Program-made: the position numbers and the translations under genes
Notes under the pieces: model-generated
Seen by the model: only the letters and a program-made list of their open reading frames with translations
Database searches by the model: none
Told to the model about the DNA's origin: nothing
In this document: in pieces, positions 46,308 through 56,028 of the stretch
Position numbering within the stretch: the first letter of the stretch is position 1
How the letters are laid out: each line of letters opens with the position of its first letter
From: Oceanospirillum sp048265165
GTDB lineage: Bacteria > Pseudomonadota > Gammaproteobacteria > Pseudomonadales > Halomonadaceae
Assembly: GCF_048265165.1 (NCBI RefSeq)
Contig: NZ_JBLXCD010000002.1
Span: 124,001-188,000, forward strand
Reading direction: 5' to 3'
Length of the DNA stretch: 64,000 nucleotides

Positions 46308-47936
46308 ATGAACCTTCAGGAATTCACAGTAAAGGCCCGCCTTTACTTTCTTATCGGACTGGCAGTGATGGCAATGGCCATCCTTGAGTTTATGTCCCTG
46401 CATAACCAGCGTGATGCATTGTTTGATCATTCCAATCAAAAAATTAAAGCACTGGTGGAATCAGCCCACACTTTGGTTGAAGGTTATGCCAATCTGGCAA
46501 AAACAGGTGTAATGACAGAAGCAGAAGCCCAAGCAGCAGCTAAGCGTTCTGTGGAAAGCATGGAATATGCTGACGGTGAGTACTTTTTTATTCTTGATTA
46601 CAGCACAGTCGTTGTTGCCCACGGCGTGGATACCGACATTATTGGCCGGAACCTTTCTAATGTAAAAACAGAGGATGGTCAGTTTGTGTTCAAGGATATC
46701 GCCAACCTAGGTCGACAGGGGAAAACTGACGGATACTTCTCCTACCGTTGGCCCAAACCAGGTTTCGATGAACCTAAAATGAAAACGACCTATGTCAAAA
46801 CACTACCTGAGTGGCAATGGGTTATTGCAAGTGGCGACTATACCTATCAAATCGAAGATGAGTTTGTAAAAGGCGTAATCCATGCCTTCATTCAGTTAGC
46901 TGTAATCCTTATTGCTATGGTCGCGGCAGCCGTTGCTATCAGCCGCTCTATCATCACGCCTCTGCAGCAGGTTAGCCAAGCGATGGATCAGGTGGCCCGG
47001 GGTGATTTAAGAGTACGGGTTAACATGAAAGGCAAAGATGAGTTGAGCCGTATGTCTCAATCCGTTGATCATACCTTACAAACCTTCCAGGATCTGATAT
47101 TCCTGCTAACCAGTTCTGCAAATCAGCTGCAGGGTGCTGCAGAAGAGCTGGCTGCAACAGCAGAGCAAACCAGCACGGGTATTCGCCGCCAGTCTGAAGA
47201 GACCGATCTGCTCTCAACCGCCATGAATGAGATGTCAGCCACCGTTCAGGAAGTCGCACACAATGCCAGTGCCAGTGCTCAGGCGACGAATGCAGCGGAT
47301 GAAGAAGCGGATGAAGGTAACCATGAGGTTGAAGATACGGTTAATAAAATCACCCGCCTAAGCCATGAGGTTGAAGAAGCCTCCAGCGTAATCCGTGCTC
47401 TGGAAAGCGATACTGAAGAGATTGGTACTGTACTGGAAGTTATTCAGGGTATCTCCGAACAAACTAACCTATTGGCCCTTAATGCAGCCATTGAAGCTGC
47501 TCGTGCCGGTGAAACGGGTCGCGGCTTTGCCGTTGTTGCCGACGAAGTGCGTCAGCTTGCCCAACGTACCCAAGACTCCACCAAGGAGATCCGGGATATG
47601 AATGACCGCTTGCGCAGCGGTGCCCGCAACGCTGTGGAAGTTATGGAACGCAGTCGTAAATGGGCGGAAGAGTCTGTTACCGCAGCAACCCACGCTGGCG
47701 AAGAGTTGAAGATGATTGTGCAACAGATGGAAACGGTTCGTGATATGACGGCTCAGGTTGCTACTGCGACTGAAGAACAGAGCGCTGTAGCAGAAGAGAT
47801 GAACCGTAACCTGGTGAATATTGTGAACGTCTCCGCTGAGGCCGCTACGGGCTCAGACATGGTTGCTGCCAGCAGTGAGGAGCTTTCACAATTAGCGGTT
47901 CAGTTACAGCAGAACATCGCCAAGTTCAAATGCTAA
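46308..47936 (+). CDS. Methyl-accepting chemotaxis protein with single Cache domain
   Basis: The 542-residue inner-membrane receptor has a helix at about 13-32, a periplasmic single-Cache domain (about 40-185, with DGEYFFILDYSTVVVAHG), a second helix (about 190-212), a HAMP domain and a signalling domain. The highly conserved hairpin tip contains EQTNLLALNAAIEAARAGE. It senses a small ligand and signals through CheA/CheW, none of which lie in the window. The ribosome site GGGAG is strong. Confidence 0.94.
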   Translation: MNLQEFTVKARLYFLIGLAVMAMAILEFMSLHNQRDALFDHSNQKIKALVESAHTLVEGYANLAKTGVMTEAEAQAAAKRSVESMEYADGEYFFILDYSTVVVAHGVDTDIIGRNLSNVKTEDGQFVFKDIANLGRQGKTDGYFSYRWPKPGFDEPKMKTTYVKTLPEWQWVIASGDYTYQIEDEFVKGVIHAFIQLAVILIAMVAAAVAISRSIITPLQQVSQAMDQVARGDLRVRVNMKGKDELSRMSQSVDHTLQTFQDLIFLLTSSANQLQGAAEELAATAEQTSTGIRRQSEETDLLSTAMNEMSATVQEVAHNASASAQATNAADEEADEGNHEVEDTVNKITRLSHEVEEASSVIRALESDTEEIGTVLEVIQGISEQTNLLALNAAIEAARAGETGRGFAVVADEVRQLAQRTQDSTKEIRDMNDRLRSGARNAVEVMERSRKWAEESVTAATHAGEELKMIVQQMETVRDMTAQVATATEEQSAVAEEMNRNLVNIVNVSAEAATGSDMVAASSEELSQLAVQLQQNIAKFKC

Positions 47937-47978
47937 TCGACCTGGTCTTCAGGTAACCTGAAGGCCCGCCTGAATAAC

Positions 47979-48025
47979 AAAGCCCCGCTACAGAGCACTA
48001 TCCAGTGCGATAAAGCGGGGCTTTT
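47979..48025. terminator. Terminator between the chemoreceptor and the ABC operon
   Basis: An 11-bp stem (AAAGCCCCGCT / AGCGGGGCTTT) encloses a smaller hairpin GCACT / AGTGC; T and A tracts flank both sides. Confidence 0.9.
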
Positions 48026-48056
48026 ATCTCTTACGTCAGATCTTACAAATCAGCAA

Positions 48057-48794
48057 TCAGTCTTTGATCAATAGCTGAGAATCCAGACCTTTAGGCTTTT
48101 CGTTTGGCCAATGCTGATGCCGGTTAAAATAACGCTCCAGCAGACGGAATATAAATATAATCAAAGCACTGATCATCAGGTACATAACACCGGCCGCCAG
48201 GAAGATCTCCATAGGTGTATAGGTTCGGGCAATGATGGTGCGAGCCATACCAGTTAGGTCTAACAAAGTAATAGTGGATGCAAGAGCACTCCCCTTCAGC
48301 ATCAGAATCACTTCGTTACCGTAAGACGGCATCATAATGCCAAAAGCCCGGGGCAGAGTAATACGACGCAACATCTTGGGATAGCTCATACCCAACGCTT
48401 TGGCGGCCTCAATCTCCCCTCTTGGAATAGACTGAATCGCACCGCGCAACAGCTCCGCGATATAAGCAGCAGTATGCAAGCCAAACGTGATAACAGCACA
48501 CCAGTAAGGTTCACGCAGAATAGGCCATAGAGAGGATTCTTTGACCCATTCAAACTGAGAAGCACCGTAGTACACCAGGAAGATCTGGATCAGAAGCGGC
48601 GTTCCCCGAAAGAAAAAGATATAAGCATACGGCAAGGCACGTACCCAGATATTGCCGGATACACGCAGTAGCGCCAAAGGAACGGCCAACAAAACACCAA
48701 TTAAACCGGAGAAAAACACCAGCTCCAGCGTTAGCAGTGCACCATCCATCAGTTTTGGCAAATTCTGCCAGATAACCGTCCAGTCCCAATTCAT
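48057..48794 (-). CDS. Polar amino-acid ABC transporter permease, HisM-like
   Basis: The 245-residue inner-membrane protein has about five helices and the EAA-type loop EAAKALGMSYPKMLRRITLP. It pairs with the HisQ-like permease, whose end its start codon overlaps by four bases. Last gene of the transporter operon. Confidence 0.9.
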   Translation of the reverse strand: MNWDWTVIWQNLPKLMDGALLTLELVFFSGLIGVLLAVPLALLRVSGNIWVRALPYAYIFFFRGTPLLIQIFLVYYGASQFEWVKESSLWPILREPYWCAVITFGLHTAAYIAELLRGAIQSIPRGEIEAAKALGMSYPKMLRRITLPRAFGIMMPSYGNEVILMLKGSALASTITLLDLTGMARTIIARTYTPMEIFLAAGVMYLMISALIIFIFRLLERYFNRHQHWPNEKPKGLDSQLLIKD

Positions 48795-49483
48795 GAGCGA
48801 GCCCCCTGATAACCACGATTAGCGAAGCGTTCCAGATAATACAGACCCGCCATTGAGATAGACGTCAGTAAAAGATAAACGCAGGCAGCAGCCAGATAAA
48901 AGGTAAACGGCTCTTTGGTATAACCTACCGCCACAGCGGCCTGGCGCATAAGCTCATTCAATCCAATAACGGAGACCAGAGCAGTGTCTTTCAGCAATAC
49001 CAAAAAGAGGTTTCCCAAACCCGGTAAGGCGATTCGCCACACCTGAGGAAGAGTCACTCGAATAAAAGTCTGATACTGGGTCATACCCAGAGCAACTGCA
49101 GCTTCCTTTTGCCCTTTAGGGATCTCCTGCAAGGCACTACGAAAAACTTCTGTGGCATAGGCACCAAAAGCGATACTCAGCGCCGTTACCCCGGCAACAA
49201 AAGGACTAAGCTCAATATACTCGTCATAACCAAATTGACTGGCAACAGCCATCAACACGACTGACGAACCAAAGAAAATGGTCAGAACCAGCAGTAACTC
49301 AGGCATACCCCGGACAAAAAGGGTGTAACCATTACCGATTGCTCTGAGTGTTTTAGAAGAGGACACCTTGGCGGATGCACCCAACAAACCAAAAACCAGG
49401 CCAACCGCCAGACTGCACAATGCCAGTTGCAGCGTAACCCAGGCACCGCTGATAAGCAGATGACCAAAACCTTGCAGATCCAT
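48791..49483 (-). CDS. Polar amino-acid ABC transporter permease, HisQ-like
   Basis: The 230-residue protein has the same fold and the EAA-type loop KEAAVALGMTQYQTFIRVTL. With the HisM-like partner it forms the membrane channel of an importer for basic or polar amino acids. It follows the binding-protein gene after a terminator-like hairpin. Confidence 0.9.
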   Translation of the reverse strand: MDLQGFGHLLISGAWVTLQLALCSLAVGLVFGLLGASAKVSSSKTLRAIGNGYTLFVRGMPELLLVLTIFFGSSVVLMAVASQFGYDEYIELSPFVAGVTALSIAFGAYATEVFRSALQEIPKGQKEAAVALGMTQYQTFIRVTLPQVWRIALPGLGNLFLVLLKDTALVSVIGLNELMRQAAVAVGYTKEPFTFYLAAACVYLLLTSISMAGLYYLERFANRGYQGARS

Positions 49484-49514
49484 AGGAGATACCGATGACG
49501 TAAGAGGTAGGTTG

Positions 49515-49543
49515 AAAAAATAATGGCCGCATGGCGGCCATTA
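49515..49543 (-). terminator. Intra-operon terminator/attenuator between binding protein and permeases
   Basis: On the minus strand a 10-bp stem (TAATGGCCGC / GCGGCCATTA) with a 3-base loop is followed by six Ts. It sits 24 bases after the binding-protein stop codon and before the permease genes, so it likely makes permease mRNA scarcer than binding-protein mRNA. Confidence 0.75.
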
Positions 49544-49566
49544 CAGATCAGACGAGAGACCCGGTC

Positions 49567-50316
49567 TTAGTAGATAGAGAACGGGAAATACTTCGCATTG
49601 ATACGGTCATATGTGCCGTTTTCTACAATCTCTTTAAGGGCTTTGTTCATTTTCTGACGCAGCTTGTCATTTTTACGAACAGCGATACCGATTTTGTCAT
49701 CAATATCAATCTTCTCGCCTTTGAACTCAAATGCCTGACCTTCATCGGAGCGCAACCAGTCATAGGCTGGCAGCTGATCAGAAACAATAGCGTCCAGGCG
49801 ACCAGAAGACAGATCCAGATAAGCATTGTCCTGGGTGTCGTACAGTTTAACGCTTACTTTATCTCCCAGGTTATCTTCCAGGTACTGGCCTGCAATTGTA
49901 GCTCGCTGAGCACCAATGGCTTTCCCTGATACGCTCTCCGGAGAAAAACTACCCTTCTTAGGAGCCACAAAAATCAGGCTATTGGAGTAGTAAGGGTCAG
50001 TAAAATCAACCACACGGCTACGCTCAGGAGTGATCGACATACTGGCAATAATCGCATCATACTTACGCGCCATCAGACCTGGGATAATGCCATCCCAGTC
50101 CTGAGCAACGATAGTGCAATCCGCTTTCATTTGCTCGCACAGAGCATTTGCAATATCAACGTCAAAACCTTTCAGCTCACCGGATTCATCGATGAAGTTA
50201 AAGGGCGCATAAGCACCTTCGGTAGCAATACGGACTTTATCCGCAGCCATAGAGAAGGGAGCAGCCAGGGTCGCCGCAACAAGGGCCACACCGGCCAATG
50301 CATGTTTTAGATTCAT
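49567..50316 (-). CDS. Periplasmic amino-acid-binding protein (ArgT/HisJ family)
   Basis: The 249-residue protein has a signal peptide ending AAPFSMAA and the family core VRIATEGAYAPFNFIDESGE and GFDVDIANALC. It binds an amino acid, probably a basic one, in the periplasm and feeds the two permeases. The exact ligand (arginine, ornithine, lysine or histidine) is not fixed by the sequence. Confidence 0.9.
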   Translation of the reverse strand: MNLKHALAGVALVAATLAAPFSMAADKVRIATEGAYAPFNFIDESGELKGFDVDIANALCEQMKADCTIVAQDWDGIIPGLMARKYDAIIASMSITPERSRVVDFTDPYYSNSLIFVAPKKGSFSPESVSGKAIGAQRATIAGQYLEDNLGDKVSVKLYDTQDNAYLDLSSGRLDAIVSDQLPAYDWLRSDEGQAFEFKGEKIDIDDKIGIAVRKNDKLRQKMNKALKEIVENGTYDRINAKYFPFSIY

Positions 50317-50431
50317 TGTGGATTCCTCTTGGGATTTATTTTAATTATGACTGGATACCTGCCCGGCTGTTAACCAAAGCAACAGGCACCCTTTTTAACG
50401 CCATGGTAAGGCACCATAAGCAGATAAAAAC

Positions 50432-51205
50432 TTACAGATGGCTACTCAGAAACTCCCGACAACGGTCGGAGTCAGGGTTGCCAAATACTTTATCCGGCGG
50501 CCCTATTTCTTCAACCTGTCCCTTATGCAGAAACACAATCTGGGAAGACACATCCCGGGCAAAGCGCATCTCGTGGGTTACAATCAACATGGTTCGGCCT
50601 TCAGCAGCCAAATCACGCATCACAGCTAAAACCTCATTGACCAGTTCAGGGTCAAGTGCTGACGTCGGCTCATCAAACAACAGAACCTGCGGATCCATCG
50701 CCAATGTTCGGGCAATTGCAATTCGCTGCTGCTGTCCACCGGAAAGCTGGCTGGGGTAGTTGTGACGTTTATCAAACAGCCCTACTTTTTTTAACAAATC
50801 TTCAGCACGGGCGATCGCTTCATCTTTAGTGCGCTTTAATACATGTATAGGCGCTTCGATAATATTTTCCAGTACAGTGCGATGGGGCCAGAGGTTAAAA
50901 TTCTGAAAAACAAAACCAATCTCTGAGCGCATACGTTCCAGCTGCTTCTGATCCGCGGCTTCAAGCTCGCTGTCTTTGTTTTTCTTAAGTTTAAGAGATT
51001 CTCCGGCTACAGTGATTGTACCGGATGACGGGGACTCCAACAGATTAATACAGCGCAGAAAAGTACTTTTTCCTGACCCACTGGAACCCAGAATAGAAAT
51101 GACGTCACCGTCACGGGCTTGCAGGGAAATACCTTTTAAAACTTCTAAGGAGCCATAACTTTTATGGAGATCTCTGATTTCCAGAGCAACAGGCGCGTCG
51201 GACAT
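50432..51205 (-). CDS. Amino-acid ABC transporter ATP-binding protein, HisP-like
   Basis: The 257-residue ATPase has Walker A GSSGSGKST, the signature LSGGQQQR and Walker B LLFDEPTSALDPE. It powers the importer and is the first gene of the operon. The binding-protein gene follows after 115 bases. Confidence 0.94.
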   Translation of the reverse strand: MSDAPVALEIRDLHKSYGSLEVLKGISLQARDGDVISILGSSGSGKSTFLRCINLLESPSSGTITVAGESLKLKKNKDSELEAADQKQLERMRSEIGFVFQNFNLWPHRTVLENIIEAPIHVLKRTKDEAIARAEDLLKKVGLFDKRHNYPSQLSGGQQQRIAIARTLAMDPQVLLFDEPTSALDPELVNEVLAVMRDLAAEGRTMLIVTHEMRFARDVSSQIVFLHKGQVEEIGPPDKVFGNPDSDRCREFLSSHL

Positions 51206-51712
51206 GGGGTGCGCTTCCTGGTAACAAATGAATTGTGGATGTTTTTTTTAATTTTTGTTCGGCGTATTAGACCAAGGTGTCATTTTTAAAGCAATCGTAT
51301 GAAATTTTCCAGTCAATTTTCCTGACAGGTCCGCTGAGTGAAAGCTAAATATCGTAACTTCCCGAAAAAAGACAGGATAACCTTACTAAATTAAAGCAAT
51401 TGTTCACAAACTCGACAATCATAAATCATCCGTAAATCATAGTTTACACGCTATCATAATCTTACCCAGAAGTAGAAAGCAGCACAGTACTTTTTCGATA
51501 AAATGACTGAGCGCCCGCAAATGCCTCCCTGACCCACACGCTTCATACCCCATCAGCAGTTTATGATAGGGATCATTTTGTTTTCTTTGCAGTCAAAGCT
51601 GTTAACAGATGTAAACCTATTGCTTCTTTGGCCGATAGAAGGGTAGTAGGTTAAGGGCGTTACGTCAGAACAGGCCGCCAATATCAGCCTGTGTCAGGTT
51701 TAGGAGAGAACT
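51206..51712. other. 507-bp gap between the ABC operon and the CBS gene
   Basis: The gap holds both divergent promoters. TAAATCAT occurs at 51422-51429 and 51433-51440, 11 bp apart. I found no convincing gene or riboswitch. Confidence 0.4.
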
Positions 51713-52471
51713 ATGGTATTTGCAGTTTATGAACAAGGGATGCGTATCCACACACCGCGGAAAACACTTCTCGGCCGCCGGGGAATTGATGCACTCCAGG
51801 AAACGCAAAATACCCGGCGCCTGGCGGATACCGACAGTGATTCAAGTCATCTGGAGCGGATGGCTGAGCGTTCTTTTGAGCAAATTCAGAATGCCGCGGT
51901 AAAACGTCGCCTTGAGGATCTTCCGGAGCAGGAAGAGCAAAACCCAGAGCAGGCGCAACAGGACAAATCAGATAGTCCGGTCGATATCTCTAAAAAAGCA
52001 CTCAAAGCATACTCCTCTACGGAGCAAAGCCATACCCATGGTGAGCGTCCTGCCGTCAGCGCCGCGATGATTATGTCAACGCCTATTGTCTCTGCTGAAT
52101 TCGATCAGAATCTGCAGCAGGGCTGGAGTATGATGCAGCAACATAAAGTACAGCACCTTCTTTTACTTAACCGAAAAGGCGCCTTAATGGGGCTGGTATC
52201 TGATAAAGATATTCTGAAGGTCACGTCCGGTGTCGGTGATATTGAACTTGAAGGGCGCACCGCATCTGAAGTCATGCTTGGGGATCTTATTAGCCGCAAG
52301 CTACTGACAGTAAGCCCTGAAGCCAGTTTATTGGATATTGCTCATGCCATGCTGGAACAGCATGTCTCAGCTATGCCAGTTGTCACAGATAATGATGAGC
52401 TTAAAGGTATCATTACAAGAACAGACCTGTTGCAGGCGATGATCAATGGTCAATTGGAAACATGGTACTAA
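51713..52471 (+). CDS. CBS-domain protein with disordered N-terminus
   Basis: The 252-residue protein has two CBS domains in its C-terminal half: MIMSTPIVSAEFDQNLQQGW and then HLLLLNRKGALMGLVSDKDIL in the first, VMLGDLISRKLLTVSPEASL and MPVVTDNDELKGIITRTDLL in the second. CBS pairs bind adenine nucleotides or related ligands. The first 110 residues are polar, acidic and probably disordered. Its regulated partner is unknown. Confidence 0.85.
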   Translation: MVFAVYEQGMRIHTPRKTLLGRRGIDALQETQNTRRLADTDSDSSHLERMAERSFEQIQNAAVKRRLEDLPEQEEQNPEQAQQDKSDSPVDISKKALKAYSSTEQSHTHGERPAVSAAMIMSTPIVSAEFDQNLQQGWSMMQQHKVQHLLLLNRKGALMGLVSDKDILKVTSGVGDIELEGRTASEVMLGDLISRKLLTVSPEASLLDIAHAMLEQHVSAMPVVTDNDELKGIITRTDLLQAMINGQLETWY

Positions 52472-52599
52472 ATCAGAAGTATAATACTGACTCTTAGCAG
52501 GCATTTTTCCGGTAGGGTCGGCGGAATCAGAAACACCGGTAAATCCGGGTAAATTTGTGGCTTATTGTGCAAAAACAGATGTCACAGGTCGCATCAGTG

Positions 52600-52640
52600 A
52601 AAAAAAACCCTCAATATCGGACATCAGATCATTGAGGGTT
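52600..52640 (-). terminator. Terminator of the ProQ/FinO-like gene
   Basis: On the minus strand the 9-bp stem ACCCTCAAT / ATTGAGGGT encloses a 15-base loop and is followed by a run of Ts. Confidence 0.8.
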
Positions 52641-52676
52641 ATGGATCTAACAAGTGTTGTTAAACGTCAACTCAGG

Positions 52677-53606
52677 CTATTTTTTAGTCAAGAGCTGGGA
52701 CAGCTTACTGTTAAGTCGTTTTTTCTCTTCTTTTATCCGAACTGATTTCTCTTTCTGCAAACGCTGTTGGCGGATGCCTTCCAACTGCTCTTTCGCATGG
52801 CCCGCTTCTTCTTCCGTCACAAAACCGGCATTATTTCCCGATAGATCCATCCGTACAGCGCCAGTTTTCAGTACGCGTAGATAGCGCGGACTTCTGACAT
52901 ACCCTGCCAATGCTCGCCGAATCCAGTGATCAGGAAGAGCCTCATGCTCTGCCAGGTCCTCATGAATGCCGATTTTAAGCGGCTGAATAGTCACCGTAGA
53001 AAAAGCCTTCGGATAACGCTCACTCCAATGTGCCAGAATAGCTTTAGCATCAAATTTTTCCATAACAGGCCCATGTGGTGTCTCATCCTGGTCTGCAGTT
53101 TTCTCCGACAGCCAGTCAGTAGGATCAAGAGTCTCACGAATTAACGCACGAACAGCATCAGAGCTTTCCAGCAAAGATCCATCCAGCAGATTTTTCAGGC
53201 GTTGCTGCAGACCGCCCAACTCCTGGCTAAGGGAGAGGTAATCTATTTTTAAGGCGTCAAGTTCCGATACCAGACGCTCATTATCTGCTTCCAGTTCAGA
53301 AACACGCTCCGAGCCTTCATCCGCATCCTGTTCTACTGATGCCAGCCCCTCTGTCGCAGCCACATCAGCCCGAAGAGCCGTTCCCTGAGCAACATTCAGT
53401 TCTGCTTTGGTATTCTCAAGAGTACGCTCCAGGTAGTTACAGTGCTCCTGTAAGCTCTGGTTTCTAACCTTAAGCTCATTGCAGTGCCGATTTAACTCTG
53501 TCATTCTTTTATGATGACTTCTCAGAGCCTGAAAACTATTATCCGCACGCTCATTCAGTTCATTGAACAGGTGATCTAATGTATTGGCTGATGAATCACT
53601 TGGCAT
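52677..53606 (-). CDS. ProQ/FinO-domain RNA-binding protein with N-terminal coiled coil
   Basis: The protein (309 residues from the ATG at 53606, which has AAGGATAGGG upstream) has a long coiled coil at about 9-143 and an acidic linker. A ProQ/FinO domain follows at about 183-283. Its family marks are QPLKIGIHEDL, a conserved helix ending YVRSPRYLRVL, and RMDLSGNNAG. This domain binds structured RNA (ProQ, FinO, RocC). The tail after it is basic (lysine/arginine-rich). The coiled coil, unlike classic ProQ, puts the domain at the C-terminus and should drive multimerisation. It lies just downstream of folA on the same strand. Confidence 0.85.
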   Translation of the reverse strand: MPSDSSANTLDHLFNELNERADNSFQALRSHHKRMTELNRHCNELKVRNQSLQEHCNYLERTLENTKAELNVAQGTALRADVAATEGLASVEQDADEGSERVSELEADNERLVSELDALKIDYLSLSQELGGLQQRLKNLLDGSLLESSDAVRALIRETLDPTDWLSEKTADQDETPHGPVMEKFDAKAILAHWSERYPKAFSTVTIQPLKIGIHEDLAEHEALPDHWIRRALAGYVRSPRYLRVLKTGAVRMDLSGNNAGFVTEEEAGHAKEQLEGIRQQRLQKEKSVRIKEEKKRLNSKLSQLLTKK

Positions 53607-53661
53607 GGGCAGCACCCTATCCTTCATAATCTACGGCGATCTTACCGGCAGTTACGCCATG

Positions 53662-54186
53662 TTACCCTGCTGGCTGATAAATATAAAAGCCATAATCATA
53701 CTCACCAGTGCCTTCTTTCTTGCACTCTTCGCAGGAGACTTCCTGCCACTGGCTTTCATCATACTCGGGGAAGAAAGCATCTCCCTCAACGTCTGCATGT
53801 ACCTTGGTAATATAGAGTTTATTGGCATACGGCAGCGCCTGCTTATAGATCTCGGCACCACCCATAACAACAATCTCTTCACCACCATCAATCAGGCACT
53901 GCTGATCTGCACGCTCCAGAGCGTCCTCCAGTGAATGCACCACCACACAACCACTTGCAGTGAAACCAGTATCACGGGTCACAATAATATTAGTACGCCC
54001 CGGCAGCGGGCGCCCTATCGATTCGTGGGTTTTGCGTCCCATAATCACAGGCTTCGCCCAAGTACACTGTTTAAAGAATTGCAGATCCTTTGGCAAATAC
54101 CAGGGCAGCTTATTATCAACACCGATAACACGGTTTTCAGCCATCGCCCAGATCAGGGCAACCGGGGCATCCAGTTCTAAAGACAT
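53662..54186 (-). CDS. folA: Dihydrofolate reductase (FolA)
   Basis: The 174-residue enzyme reduces dihydrofolate to tetrahydrofolate with NADPH. Family marks are NRVIGVDNKLPWYLP near the start, MGRKTHESIGRPLPGR, and GGAEIY. It follows thyA by 59 bases on the same strand; a GCCGGTC / GACCGGC hairpin (54210-54239) lies in that gap. The ProQ/FinO gene follows. Confidence 0.96.
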   Translation of the reverse strand: MSLELDAPVALIWAMAENRVIGVDNKLPWYLPKDLQFFKQCTWAKPVIMGRKTHESIGRPLPGRTNIIVTRDTGFTASGCVVVHSLEDALERADQQCLIDGGEEIVVMGGAEIYKQALPYANKLYITKVHADVEGDAFFPEYDESQWQEVSCEECKKEGTGEYDYGFYIYQPAG

Positions 54187-54245
54187 AACTTGATCTCACT
54201 CACGCACAGGCCGGTCAGAACGCAGAGTCACGGACCGGCAAAGAA

Positions 54246-55097
54246 TTAAACCGAAAATGGGTACTGAATCGCTTCATGGTACTGATAACCCGCCACATCA
54301 AAGTCATCCAGAGTAACCCAAGTTTCCAGATCTTCTAGGCTCTTAATTTCAGGATTAATGTTCAACTGTGGTGATGGGAAGGGCTCACGCTTTAACTGAA
54401 CATCACGCATCAGTTCCAGCTGGTCTTCATAAATATGGGCGTTAACAATTTTATGGTATGCCTTGCCTGGCTTGTGGCCGGTGATCTGCGCCATTAGCGC
54501 CAGCAGGGTAAATACCTGCACCTGATTAAAGTTCAGACCTAACGGAACATCACAGCTGCGCTGGGTACTATTCAGATACAGCTTGCCACCCAGTAGTGAG
54601 AAATGATGGCTGTACATGCAGGGCCGCAGACAACCCATCTCGAACTCGCCGGGATTATAAAAGTTCAGAATCTCGCCCCGGTCATCCAGTCCACGGCTCA
54701 GATCATCCACAATCTTTTTCAGCTGATCCAGATAAGTGCCATCGGGTTTCGCCCAACTCCGGCCCTGCACACCATACACGCGGCCCATATCGTCCTCTCC
54801 TTTACGGTGAGGGTTGTTCAGCCAGCTGGGGTTTTCATTGGCATTCGCATTCCAGGTGTTGCAGCCGATAGCACGGAACTCTGCAGCACTACTGTAACCC
54901 CTCAGGTAACCCAAAAGCTCAGCAATAGCGGCTTTCCAAAAACTTTTTCGGGTGGTAATCAGCGGGAACTGATTATTTTCCACATCATATTCAAGGTCGG
55001 CATTGATAACCGTCAGACAGCGCTTACCGGTGCGTTCATTATCAACCCAGATACCTTCTTCAACAATTCGACGGCTGAGATCAAGATACTGCTGCAT
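54246..55097 (-). CDS. thyA: Thymidylate synthase (ThyA)
   Basis: The 283-residue enzyme makes dTMP from dUMP. The catalytic cysteine is C160 in LRPCMYSHH, followed by LNSTQRSCDVPLGLNFNQ. Order lgt-thyA-folA on one strand is conserved in gammaproteobacteria. Confidence 0.96.
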   Translation of the reverse strand: MQQYLDLSRRIVEEGIWVDNERTGKRCLTVINADLEYDVENNQFPLITTRKSFWKAAIAELLGYLRGYSSAAEFRAIGCNTWNANANENPSWLNNPHRKGEDDMGRVYGVQGRSWAKPDGTYLDQLKKIVDDLSRGLDDRGEILNFYNPGEFEMGCLRPCMYSHHFSLLGGKLYLNSTQRSCDVPLGLNFNQVQVFTLLALMAQITGHKPGKAYHKIVNAHIYEDQLELMRDVQLKREPFPSPQLNINPEIKSLEDLETWVTLDDFDVAGYQYHEAIQYPFSV

Positions 55098-55203
55098 GCT
55101 GGTTCCAAAAATTCAGAAATAAGGCGCAATATAGTACGTTACTACGCCCTTTTTTTCGCCCCTGATGCAGTGAAAATCTGTAAAGCCGTATCAGACGACC
55201 CGC

Positions 55204-55998
55204 TCACCCTTTAGTCTGATCAAAGCATGCCTGCTTTCTACCCCAGACGATCAACGCTAGGCCAGCCAGAATCATCGGCAACGACAGTAGCTGTCCCATT
55301 GTAAGCCAGTCAAAAGCCACAAAACCGAGATGAGCATCCGGCTGACGGACAAACTCCATCATAAAGCGGAAGATACCGTAACAGGTGAGAAAAGCGCCGG
55401 ACAATACACCTCTGGCAGGCCGTTTACGATCCAAAAGGTTCAGAATGACAAACAGAGCAACCCCTTCCAGCGCAAACTGGTAAAGCTGGGAGGGGTGGCG
55501 GGCCAGGTTATCCACATGGGGAAACACCATACCCCATGGCAGATCTGTTGGGCGGCCCCAAAGCTCACCGCCAATAAAGTTGCCCACCCGACCGGCTCCA
55601 AGGCCAATGGGCACCAGCGGGGCGATAAAGTCAGTAACAGTCAGCATATTGGCCTGCATGCGACGGGCAAAAATAATCATCGCAACAATCACACCCAAAA
55701 GACCGCCGTGGAAGGACATGCCACCTTCCCAGACCTGAAACAACCAGAGCGGATCGGCCAGAAAGCGGTCAAAATTATAGAAAAAGACATAGCCAAACCG
55801 ACCACCGAGTACCACCCCCATCGCACCGTAGAAGATCAGATCACCGACATCATCACGGCTCCACCCCAGACGGTGGGCACGCTGCTTAGCCAACCACCAA
55901 GCTCCGGCAAAGCCAATCAGGTACATCAGGCCGTACCAGTGAATTTTCAGGGGGCCTATCGCCACCAGTACAGGGTCAATCTGTGGGTATTGCAGCAT
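55204..55998 (-). CDS. lgt: Prolipoprotein diacylglyceryl transferase (Lgt)
   Basis: The 264-residue inner-membrane enzyme has about seven helices and the family signature GRVGNFIGGELWGRPT. It adds diacylglycerol to the lipobox cysteine of prolipoproteins, the first step of lipoprotein maturation. Confidence 0.96.
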   Translation of the reverse strand: MLQYPQIDPVLVAIGPLKIHWYGLMYLIGFAGAWWLAKQRAHRLGWSRDDVGDLIFYGAMGVVLGGRFGYVFFYNFDRFLADPLWLFQVWEGGMSFHGGLLGVIVAMIIFARRMQANMLTVTDFIAPLVPIGLGAGRVGNFIGGELWGRPTDLPWGMVFPHVDNLARHPSQLYQFALEGVALFVILNLLDRKRPARGVLSGAFLTCYGIFRFMMEFVRQPDAHLGFVAFDWLTMGQLLSLPMILAGLALIVWGRKQACFDQTKG

Positions 55999-56028
55999 GA
56001 ATAAACCTTAACGTCAGCTTTGAATAAG

